Positions 1 to 5,594 of a stretch of DNA of 6,644 nucleotides are shown one piece after another; position 1 is the first letter of the stretch; every line of letters begins with the position of its first letter. The notes beneath the pieces were generated by a model, which worked only from the letters and a program-made list of their open reading frames with translations, did not search any database and was not told the DNA's origin. This stretch comes from Planctomycetaceae bacterium (GTDB lineage: Bacteria > Planctomycetota > Planctomycetia > Planctomycetales > Planctomycetaceae): contig JAGQQP010000237.1 in the NCBI GenBank assembly GCA_020426085.1, positions 1 through 6,644 on the forward strand. The letters run 5' to 3'. Position numbers and translations under genes: made by a program.

Positions 1-16
1 GTGATTCGCTCACCAT

Positions 17-39
17 CACTGCTGGGCGAGCCAGCAGTG
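17..39. repeat. Palindromic hairpin repeat, unit 1
   Basis: Perfect 9-base inverted repeat CACTGCTGG / CCAGCAGTG around the 5-base loop GCGAG, followed by CCACCC. It is the first of four related units in bases 1-260. The unit resembles REP-type intergenic palindromes. The consensus across units is T-CACTGYTGG-RCGAG-CCARCAGTG-CCACC. I recall similar palindromes between genes of Gimesia-like planctomycetes, but have not checked this. Confidence 0.85.
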
Positions 40-94
40 CCACCCGGCGTCTTTGTTATTCGTGGTGAACGAGTCAGGAAACCAGATTGAGAAT

Positions 95-117
95 CACTGT
101 TGGACGAGCCAACAGTG
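95..117. repeat. Palindromic hairpin repeat, unit 2
   Basis: Perfect 9-base inverted repeat CACTGTTGG / CCAACAGTG with loop ACGAG, again followed by CCACCC. Compared with unit 1 the sixth stem base changes C to T and its partner changes G to A, so base pairing is kept. The loop differs only at its first base (A for G). Confidence 0.85.
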
Positions 118-135
118 CCACCCAGCGCTCATCAT

Positions 136-180
136 CACTGCTGGACGAGTAAGTACTGCGACCCGAACGAACCAGCAGTG
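136..180. repeat. Palindromic hairpin repeat, unit 3 (disrupted)
   Basis: The left arm CACTGCTGG (136-144) and loop ACGAG (145-149) are intact, but the bases that follow (150-158) are a decayed right arm, still trailed by a CGACCC that resembles the usual CCACCC. A second, intact right arm CCAGCAGTG lies at 172-180, preceded by AACGAA, which resembles the loop. The unit therefore looks like a damaged copy joined to the right half of another copy. The 172-180 arm can still pair with 136-144 across a 27-base loop. Confidence 0.7.
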
Positions 181-235
181 CCAGCTGGCGTCTTTCTCAT
201 TCGTGGTGAAGCGAGTGAGGAGATTTGAACACAGT

Positions 236-258
236 CACTGTTGGGCGAGCCAACAGTG
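236..258. repeat. Palindromic hairpin repeat, unit 4
   Basis: Perfect 9-base inverted repeat CACTGTTGG / CCAACAGTG with loop GCGAG, followed by CCACC. It has the stem of unit 2 and the loop of unit 1, so stem and loop variants assort independently among the copies. Confidence 0.85.
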
Positions 259-274
259 CCACCAGGGCACTTGC

Positions 275-310
275 TTTTTTCGTTTTTTGCTACCACGAAA
301 AACACGAAAA
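275..310. repeat. A/T-rich imperfect hairpin with tandem CACGAAAA
   Basis: TTTTCG (277-282) pairs with CGAAAA (305-310) and the following T run (283-288) pairs with the A run at 298-302, leaving a CA bulge and a loop around GCTACCACG. The right side contains CACGAAAA twice (294-301 and 303-310), nine bases apart. It could act as a terminator for a gene left of the window, or be a fragment of a dispersed repeat. I recall ACCACGAAAAACACGAAA-type sequence as common between bacterial genes. Neither role is proven. Confidence 0.45.
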
Positions 311-767
311 CTCATGAAAGTATGATGTGAATTTTCAAAATAAGGGATGAGGTAGAATGATGGATTGTTTCTCTCATTTATTTACTGATGGATTTTTTGA
401 GGAAGCTGATTTCGGGCCCTGTCTGGTTTCATTGTTTGTGGGAATATTTTCTGCAGAGGCGTGGGGGTGTCAAGGGGGGATGAACAGAATCGGGTGGCGA
501 TACTGGTTGACAGGGGGCCGATGTAGTGCGATGCCGGGGCGGTTCTGGGGTGATGAACGCCGATGTGTGGCGACCCACACGGGAACTTTACGAACTGGTG
601 TTGTTTCAGGCAGTGGAAATCTGGAAAAAAGGGGCTCATTTGTAGTGAAGACCGGGAACAAATGCGTGGTGTTTCAGTGTCTGTAAAACTGAGCACGCGC
701 GCGACCAAAAACAACGCTTATCGCCAGCGGCGCGGCGGGGTCAAGTTCAGAATCCTCAGTATGACTT

Positions 768-909
768 TGTGAAACCCCCTGTTGGGTGCGGAATTTACAC
801 TTTCCCTTTCGGGGCACTTACCGTTAAGATGTGTAGTATATACTTGTATTGTTTGAGCCGAAACAAAAGGCATAGTTCGTACAAACCGCCAGGGAAAAGG
901 GGTTTCACA
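768..909. repeat. 11-base inverted repeats bounding a 142-base segment
   Basis: TGTGAAACCCC at 768-778 is exactly the reverse complement of GGGGTTTCACA at 899-909. The 120 bases between them show no extended internal pairing beyond a small CCC/GGG stem near 805-815. The arrangement could be a small non-autonomous element with terminal inverted repeats, or a chance or structural pairing. No obvious target-site duplication is visible outside the arms. Confidence 0.4.
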
Positions 910-983
910 GGGAGAAATTCCGAGAATGCCGTTTCTTCCGCGACCGTTATCGTTTAAATTCAACTCCTTGCAATATCAGATTT

Positions 984-989
984 TATATT
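984..989 (+). promoter_or_regulatory. Possible -10 element for the secretion ATPase gene
   Basis: TATATT matches five of six positions of the sigma-70 -10 consensus and would place the transcript start near 995, giving a leader of about 60 bases before the GTG at 1054. No good -35 hexamer lies 16-18 bases upstream. This is a weak prediction. Confidence 0.2.
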
Positions 990-996
990 GATCTTT

Positions 997-1012
997 GACC
1001 GGAATCCCGGTC
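997..1012 (+). promoter_or_regulatory. Leader hairpin upstream of the secretion ATPase
   Basis: GACCGG (997-1002) and CCGGTC (1007-1012) form a perfect 6-base stem closed by the tetraloop AATC. It ends 28 bases before the ribosome binding site, so it would lie in the 5' leader if transcription starts near 995. There is no following T run, so it is not an intrinsic terminator. A role in mRNA stability is a guess. Confidence 0.35.
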
Positions 1013-1053
1013 TACCTGATTTGAGTATCAGCCCAATTTTGAGGAACAACAGC

Positions 1054-2874
1054 GTGAAATCTATCTGGGCGTATCTGTTCGTCTTTCTTTGTGTGGTACT
1101 GTGTTTGACGGAGCTTCCTGCGCAGACCGATCAGAATGGTGGCGGCGGTAATCAGGAACAGACCCCGCGGACAGTCACTGTTGCTGCTGCACAGGGGCAG
1201 TATCCACCTCTGCCGGTTCCCTTTTTTCGGGGGAACGACCCGCGGTATGTAAACATGCAAGGCTTTTATTTCAGCCTGTGGAAGTTCGTGCCTGTCGTGC
1301 TGGTGTTTCTGTTGTGGGCGAAAACGTCGTACTGGGTGGATGACGACAGCCGCAGCCTGAAATGTGATACCGAATTCTGGAGTTCGCTGATTCTGGTTGT
1401 GGGAGGGCTGGGTTTTCTGCTTACATTCTGCATGCCCAGTTTTGCCTTCGGGTTTGTGGTGCTGGCGCTGAGTTATGGAGCGCCGCTGGGTTTTTATATT
1501 CGTGAACGAAACGGGAAAGTTCCTGCTTCCAGCCGGGTAATGACTCCTCAGCACATTCGGAATATGACTCTGCGATATCTGTCTCAAATGGGGATTCGTG
1601 TCGGCGGTAAAAAGACCCAGCAGGCGGTGATGGGGCCTGACATCCGATTTGTCGGCCGGTCTGCCACCGGTCGCGGCGATGACCCGGCCAGTTCGCGGCG
1701 TGTGGAAAATTCACGCGGGTTTCTGGCTGCGAAAGAACTGATTTACGATGCTATTATGCGTCGCGCGACGGACGTGCATCTGGAGCCTAAAGAAGATGAG
1801 TTTGGCATCCGTCTGCGTATTGACGGAGTGATGTATCCCACCGAAGGTTTTGACCGGGGCGTTGGTGAAGCGGTGCTGAACATCTTCAAGGTGCTGGGAG
1901 CAATGGACATCACCGAGAAACGGCGTCCGCAGGACGGGAGTTTCCGGGCGATCATGCCTGACCGCGAGATTGACTTTCGTCTGGCCAGCCAGGGAACGCG
2001 TCATGGCGAAAAGATGAGTCTGCGTATTCTGGACCAGGCAAATTCGATCGCTTCGCTGACCGAACTGGGAATTCGCAAGCAGCTGGTCGACAGACTGAGT
2101 GCCATCGTCAAGCAGCCCCATGGTCTGTTTTTATGCTGCGGTCCAACCGGTGCCGGTAAATCGACGACGTTGTTTGCCGCTTTGCATGAAATCGACCCTT
2201 ACCAGCGAAACATTATTACGATTGAAGATCCGGTCGAATACCGGATTGAAAACGTGTCACAGATTGAGATCAACCAGAAGGCGGGGCAGACCTTTGCAGA
2301 ATCGTTAAGAAGTATTCTGCGTCAGGACCCGGATGTGGTGATGATCGGGGAAATTCGCGATGCGGAAACCGCGCGGATTGCCTGCCAGGCGGCGAATACC
2401 GGGCATATGGTGTTTTCGACGGTTCACGCGAATGACACGTTTACAGCCTTGTATCGTTTGATTGACCTGGAAGTGGAACCGTTCATGCTGGCCAGTTCCC
2501 TGTCGGCATTACTGGCGCAACGGTTGGCGCGGCGGCTGTGCCCGGACTGTAAAGAAGAGTATCAGCCAAATCCGGAGTTTCTGAAGAAGGCCAACCTGCC
2601 TCCCGATAAAGTGAAGTCCTTTTACCGCCAGCCGAAAAATCCGGAAGGGGTTTGTCCGAACTGTGGCGGCCTGGGTTACAAAGGACGAATCAGTGTGGTC
2701 GAGCTGCTTGATTTTAACGAGCGGATGCGGGATATGATTCGGGATACCGCCAATATTTCCCAGTTGAAAGCACAGGCCCGGAAGAACGGCATGTTGTATA
2801 TGAAAGAAGAAGGTTTGAGGCTCGTCGTTAAAGGGATTACTTCCATTGACGAATTACTGCGGGTCGTGAAGTAA
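1054..2874 (+). CDS. GspE/PulE/PilB-family secretion ATPase with membrane-anchored N-terminus
   Basis: This encodes a 606-residue ATPase of the type II secretion / type IV pilus family, which powers assembly of pseudopilus or pilus fibres. The GTG start follows GAGGA (1041-1045) at 8 bases and opens a signal-peptide-like hydrophobic segment (residues 4-21, possible cleavage after Ala23). An upstream TTG at 988 has no ribosome binding site and would only add a polar extension. A Gly/Gln-rich stretch follows, then three likely membrane helices near 71-90, 110-126 and 130-149. The ATPase part shows RRATDVHLEP (236-245), KRRPQDG (289-295), Walker A GPTGAGKST (363-371, Lys369), the Asp box IEDPVE (390-395), Walker B VVMIGE (428-433), the His box GHMVFSTVHAND (450-461) and a zinc-type tetracysteine, C496-x2-C499 and C534-x2-C537. 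Typical GspE/PilB proteins are soluble and begin with a cytoplasmic N1 domain, which I cannot see here. GspE and PilB cannot be told apart from this sequence, so no symbol is given. No gspD, gspF/pilC or pilin gene lies in the window. Confidence 0.93.
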   Translation: MKSIWAYLFVFLCVVLCLTELPAQTDQNGGGGNQEQTPRTVTVAAAQGQYPPLPVPFFRGNDPRYVNMQGFYFSLWKFVPVVLVFLLWAKTSYWVDDDSRSLKCDTEFWSSLILVVGGLGFLLTFCMPSFAFGFVVLALSYGAPLGFYIRERNGKVPASSRVMTPQHIRNMTLRYLSQMGIRVGGKKTQQAVMGPDIRFVGRSATGRGDDPASSRRVENSRGFLAAKELIYDAIMRRATDVHLEPKEDEFGIRLRIDGVMYPTEGFDRGVGEAVLNIFKVLGAMDITEKRRPQDGSFRAIMPDREIDFRLASQGTRHGEKMSLRILDQANSIASLTELGIRKQLVDRLSAIVKQPHGLFLCCGPTGAGKSTTLFAALHEIDPYQRNIITIEDPVEYRIENVSQIEINQKAGQTFAESLRSILRQDPDVVMIGEIRDAETARIACQAANTGHMVFSTVHANDTFTALYRLIDLEVEPFMLASSLSALLAQRLARRLCPDCKEEYQPNPEFLKKANLPPDKVKSFYRQPKNPEGVCPNCGGLGYKGRISVVELLDFNERMRDMIRDTANISQLKAQARKNGMLYMKEEGLRLVVKGITSIDELLRVVK

Positions 2875-2960
2875 GCAGCAGCAATAAAATATTTCAGCGA
2901 GCAGTCGCATTTATCAATATTATCAATCGAAATCATTGTTATTCATTCTGGACTTCAAAC

Positions 2961-3623
2961 ATGATTGACATCTTACTGCTGGCCATTCTGGGGATCGTGA
3001 CCTGGTGTGTTGCCAGTGAAGGCGCCTGGGGAGCCGGTTTTATCTTTGTCTCTGTCCTGCTGGCAGGTCTGCTGGCGATGAACTTTTTTGAGCCCCTGGC
3101 GACGTTTCTGACCAACAGTATTGCGAACTCCAGTGCCTGGCAGATGCGCTGGGACTGCATCTCTTTAATCGGGTTATTTGTGGGCTTCATTTTTCTGTTT
3201 CGTGAAATTACCGTTCGGATTGCGCCTGCCTACATGCACGTGCATCCGCTGGTTCACGAAGTGGCTCGCTGGGGATTTGCTGCGATGACCGGTTACGTTG
3301 CCATGGCTTTTCTGCTGACGGCATTACACACCTCACCATTGCCTCGCGAGTTTGCCGGTTTTACTCCGGAACGTAAAAACTTTTTTGGGGTGCTGGCACC
3401 GGATCGGGAATGGCTGGGATTCACGCAGTATGTTTCTGAAAAGTCCATGCGAAAAGGGGCACTGGGGCATCTGTTTGACGGACCGGAATACTCGTTCCCC
3501 AATCAGGATAACAAAATCTGGCCTTCGTTCCCGATTCGCTATGCGACCCGGCGAGGCGAGGGGGGGGCAATGGGAGCCGCGGCGAAACCATTGACCGAAG
3601 ATAAAGCAGATCGTTCATTCTGA
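2961..3623 (+). CDS. CvpA-family integral membrane protein
   Basis: This encodes a 220-residue inner-membrane protein. Four hydrophobic segments lie near residues 3-19, 25-43, 67-84 and 105-122, with a charged stretch (REITVRIAP, 81-89) after the third. The start MIDILLLAILGI and the four-helix layout match the CvpA family, named for colicin V production and linked elsewhere to envelope homeostasis; its biochemical role is unclear. The C-terminal half (about 124-220) is soluble, longer than in minimal CvpA proteins, and has no motif I recognise. The gene lies 86 bases after the secretion ATPase on the same strand and may be cotranscribed, though it has no clear Shine-Dalgarno site. A run of eight G (3560-3567) lies near the 3' end; a slip there would change the last 18 or so residues. 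The family call is by N-terminal pattern, so the function is uncertain. Confidence 0.75.
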   Translation: MIDILLLAILGIVTWCVASEGAWGAGFIFVSVLLAGLLAMNFFEPLATFLTNSIANSSAWQMRWDCISLIGLFVGFIFLFREITVRIAPAYMHVHPLVHEVARWGFAAMTGYVAMAFLLTALHTSPLPREFAGFTPERKNFFGVLAPDREWLGFTQYVSEKSMRKGALGHLFDGPEYSFPNQDNKIWPSFPIRYATRRGEGGAMGAAAKPLTEDKADRSF

Positions 3624-3631
3624 GGCAGATC

Positions 3632-3647
3632 GTCCGGGAAGCCGGAT
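3632..3647. terminator. Small hairpin in the convergent gap
   Basis: TCCGG (3633-3637) and CCGGA (3642-3646) form a 5-base stem around GAAG, with a possible extra G-T closing pair. It fills most of the 24-base gap between the convergent cvpA-like and rdgB stop codons and could slow transcription from both sides. There is no strong T run on either strand, so it is at best a weak bidirectional terminator. Confidence 0.3.
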
Positions 3648-4268
3648 TCAACTCTGCTGATTTTGAAACAGCCGGACCAGCTGCGGGATAAAGCGTTCGA
3701 AGGCACGCGCACGGTGGCTGAGATGCTGTTTGACAATCGGCGCCAGTTCTCCAAACGTCTTATGCAGTTCGATGATTTCGAAATAGGGATCATAGCCGAA
3801 CCCGTTCTGTCCGCGGGGGGCTTCCGTCATCCGTCCCCGACAGCGGGCTTCGACCTGCAGGCAGATTTCACCTGAGGGATCTGAGAGTGCAACGTTACAG
3901 ACATAGGCGGCGGTTCGTTTTTCCTGGGGAACCCCGCTCAGTTCCTGCAGCATCTTTTCGTTGTTCTTTTCATCGGTTGCATTCTCGCCACTGAAGCGGG
4001 CGGAATAGATTCCCGGAGCACCATCGAGGGCATCGATCATGAGTCCGCTGTCTTCTCCGATCGTCCAGTGTGAGAGGGTGCGCGCGGTCTGCGAAGCTTT
4101 TTTAGCCGCGTTTTCGCCGAAGGTGCTGCCGTCTTCGACGACTTCTTCTGCTTCCTGGAAATCGGCTACACTCTGAACCTGAATACCATGCGGGGCCAGG
4201 AGCTCAGAAATTTCACCTGCTTTTTTCTGATTACGACTGGCGAGAACGATGATTGGATAATGAGACAT
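3648..4268 (-). CDS. rdgB: RdgB/HAM1 family dITP/XTP pyrophosphatase (non-canonical purine NTP pyrophosphatase)
   Basis: This encodes a 206-residue cytoplasmic enzyme that hydrolyses dITP, XTP and related deaminated purine nucleotides to monophosphates plus pyrophosphate, keeping them out of DNA and RNA. The family motifs appear in order: the N-terminal SRNQKKAGEI (11-20), FGENAAKKA (50-58), the catalytic-Asp segment EDSGLMIDALDG (72-83, Asp73), YSARFSG (88-94), NGFGYDP (155-161) and SHRARA (184-189). Length is normal for the family. The start is placed at the ATG giving MSHYPIIVLASRN, because this matches the usual N-terminus. An in-frame ATG at 4355 would add 29 residues of unrelated sequence across the inverted repeats found there. 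No strong Shine-Dalgarno site is visible. The gene is downstream of the SPOR-like gene on the same strand but separated by a terminator-like stem, so it may have its own promoter. Confidence 0.96.
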   Translation of the reverse strand: MSHYPIIVLASRNQKKAGEISELLAPHGIQVQSVADFQEAEEVVEDGSTFGENAAKKASQTARTLSHWTIGEDSGLMIDALDGAPGIYSARFSGENATDEKNNEKMLQELSGVPQEKRTAAYVCNVALSDPSGEICLQVEARCRGRMTEAPRGQNGFGYDPYFEIIELHKTFGELAPIVKQHLSHRARAFERFIPQLVRLFQNQQS

Positions 4269-4310
4269 GCAACTGTTTTCAAAAGAGACATCAATCGAAG
4301 GCGACGAACA

Positions 4311-4344
4311 CGGGAAGGCGCGGCGCAAAAAAGAAGCCTTCCCG
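4311..4344 (-). promoter_or_regulatory. Perfect 9-base stem upstream of rdgB, alternative to the terminator stem
   Basis: CGGGAAGGC (4311-4319) and GCCTTCCCG (4336-4344) on the plus strand are exact reverse complements around a 16-base loop. The 4335-4344 arm is also used by the terminator-like stem at 4327-4386, so the two foldings exclude each other. It ends 42 bases before the rdgB start codon in the direction of transcription. A regulatory role is inferred only from this geometry. Confidence 0.4.
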
Positions 4345-4386
4345 AATTCTGGCACTTTATCAGGCCTGTTGAACGGAGGGAAGGCT
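4327..4386 (-). terminator. Intrinsic-terminator-like stem with T run after the SPOR-like gene
   Basis: Read on the minus strand, AGCCTTCCC (4386-4378) pairs perfectly with GGGAAGGCT (4343-4335), and TCTTTTTT follows at once (4334-4327). The stem begins 32 bases beyond the stop codon of the SPOR-like gene. The 34-base loop is long for an intrinsic terminator, which lowers confidence. If active, it would uncouple rdgB from the upstream gene. Confidence 0.45.
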
Positions 4387-4418
4387 ATCGCGATGTTTGA
4401 TCGAGTTGATCCGGATGC

Positions 4419-5501
4419 TTATCTGGTTTTGGGAACCTGCATCAGTACCGGTTTGGGATCGAAGACCCAGGACGCCAATGGTGGTGCACTCGGTGAATTT
4501 CCGGGAATGATGAAGTACTCGGACGTCATGGCTTCGATACCGGTTTTCGGGTGTGGTCTCATTTTCGCACCAAACAGTTTGGCGTACGGTTCGATGCGGG
4601 GGTCGTCGGGACTTTTGAAAGAACCCACGGTGACAATGGAGCGATATTTTTCGTGCAGTACGTACGCATCAATGTCTGTCGCATTTCCAGCAGGGAAGCC
4701 ATACTTTTTCGCTTCGCGTAAGGACTTTGCTAAAATCCACGCATTTCGTGCGGCTTTGTCCAGGCTGTTTTCTTCGTCATCAGATGAGTTGGCTGCTTCA
4801 GTAGCATTAGCAAATCGTGAAGTGGCTGTTTCTGTGACTGAATTTCCATAGAAGGAAGCGATGACCAGAGTGTAATTGCCTTTGTTCGTCAGCAGAGAGT
4901 TTTCAATGCCGGAGTTGAGCTTGGCGATCAGCGGATCCTGTTTTCGCTGGGCGACTTCCTGCGGCGAGAGCAGTGGGTTAATCGTGAGGAATGCACCGCT
5001 CAGAGGCCCGGGCTGTCCGGGAGTTTTTTTGTAGACACCATTTTCGGTAAGCACTTCCGGCTGGAAGTGTTTGATATATTTGAGAGTCTTCTGTGCGACT
5101 TCATCTTCACTGTCAGAATAATTACCGGCGATCACAGAAATCATGGCGCGCTGGGCGGCATAGCTGCGACGTTCTTCGCGACCCAAACGGTCGAGTGTAT
5201 TGAACCGTTGGATGACGGATTCCTGACTGAAGGTGTAAGCAGGGATGCCGCGTTTTCGAAGTTCGAAGACCAGTTCATCGGCTGCTTCCTGGGCGCTTAA
5301 GCCTTTGGAACGTCTGCTTTCCGGAATATCACGCAGACTGGCGACCATGATCATCCATGGTCCATGCCTTTTGGTCAATTTGTATTTCTTACCTTTGACG
5401 GCTTCGATGCGCGCCTCTGCGACAGGCAGAAAACCGGTCGCGCAGACCGTCACGGCGATGGTAAAAATCAAACAATGTTTCAAGAGATGCATGGTCCGCA
5501 T
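4419..5501 (-). CDS. Secreted protein with two SPOR-like domains
   Basis: This encodes a 360-residue exported protein I cannot name. An N-terminal signal peptide is clear (MRTMHLLKHC, then a hydrophobic core at about 10-25 ending in AEA at 28-30). The start ATG follows AAGGGA on the coding strand at 7 bases. The mature part shows four strand motifs like those of SPOR domains: PWMIMVASLRD (48-58), AMISVIAGNYSD (119-130), NYTLVIASFYGN (209-220) and RSIVTVGSFKSP (287-298). Amphipathic helices follow, for example AQEAADELVFELRKRG (70-85) and ARNAWILAKSLREAKK (251-266). The order strand-helix-strand, strand-helix repeats twice, consistent with two tandem SPOR-like folds at about 48-175 and 209-335. 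SPOR domains typically bind denuded peptidoglycan glycan strands, often in division or cell-wall remodelling proteins. That role is only inferred here. A divergent promoter region lies upstream and rdgB downstream. Confidence 0.85.
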   Translation of the reverse strand: MRTMHLLKHCLIFTIAVTVCATGFLPVAEARIEAVKGKKYKLTKRHGPWMIMVASLRDIPESRRSKGLSAQEAADELVFELRKRGIPAYTFSQESVIQRFNTLDRLGREERRSYAAQRAMISVIAGNYSDSEDEVAQKTLKYIKHFQPEVLTENGVYKKTPGQPGPLSGAFLTINPLLSPQEVAQRKQDPLIAKLNSGIENSLLTNKGNYTLVIASFYGNSVTETATSRFANATEAANSSDDEENSLDKAARNAWILAKSLREAKKYGFPAGNATDIDAYVLHEKYRSIVTVGSFKSPDDPRIEPYAKLFGAKMRPHPKTGIEAMTSEYFIIPGNSPSAPPLASWVFDPKPVLMQVPKTR

Positions 5502-5594
5502 ATCAGTTTCCCTTCTGAACAGCGTCCGAACCGGATGGATTTAAGTTTGAATGATTGAGGCTTCGTTTCCGACTTCATCCTGAAGAGAAACTAT

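Larger units (their letters stand above)
31..263. repeat. Diverged direct duplication, 92-base copies at 141-base offset
   Basis: Bases 31-122 and 172-263 align along their whole length at a constant offset of 141. Each runs from a CCAGCAGTG right arm, through GGCGTCTTT and ATTCGTGGTGAA spacer segments, to a complete CACTGTTGG hairpin and CCACC. The middle of the spacer has drifted, so the duplication is not recent. This means the cluster grew by duplicating a segment with one and a half hairpin units and did not grow only by independent insertions. Confidence 0.75.
311..1053. other. Gene-free stretch (about 740 bases) ahead of the secretion ATPase
   Basis: I see no convincing gene here. The longest plus-strand reading frame starts at 357/360 behind a GAGG at 349-352 and could encode about 108 residues, but the protein is rich in Cys, Trp and Gly without any recognisable motif. 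Overlapping minus-strand frames of similar length look equally random. Small inverted repeats are present: GTGTGG/CCACAC with loop CGAC (565-580), CATTTGT/ACAAATG (637-664), and a long-range 11-base pair of arms at 768-778 and 899-909. It may be decayed sequence, dispersed repeats, or a long leader or regulatory region. Confidence 0.5.

Noticed and set aside
1..260. CRISPR array
   Set aside because: The repeats are palindromic, irregularly spaced, and their spacers are partly duplicated, with no uniform spacer length and no cas genes.
53..325. 90-residue plus-strand reading frame across the repeat cluster
   Set aside because: It is built mostly from translated hairpin repeats and their spacers, has no ribosome binding site, and shows no protein motif.
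357..686. Reading frames of about 110 residues on both strands (plus 357-686, minus 382-714)
   Set aside because: The plus frame has a GAGG near its start but odd composition and no motif; the minus frame overlaps it fully and looks equally random. Neither is supported enough to call a gene.
718..963. 81-residue minus-strand frame
   Set aside because: No recognisable motif or ribosome binding site, and it spans the 768/899 inverted repeats.
4269..4355. N-terminal extension of rdgB to an ATG at 4355
   Set aside because: The extra 29 residues do not resemble the RdgB N-terminus and cross the inverted repeats; the family normally starts just before the xSxNxxK motif, as from 4268.
4267..4851. 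194-residue plus-strand frame opposite the SPOR-like gene
   Set aside because: It is a shadow antisense to the SPOR-like gene, which has a signal peptide and a good ribosome binding site.
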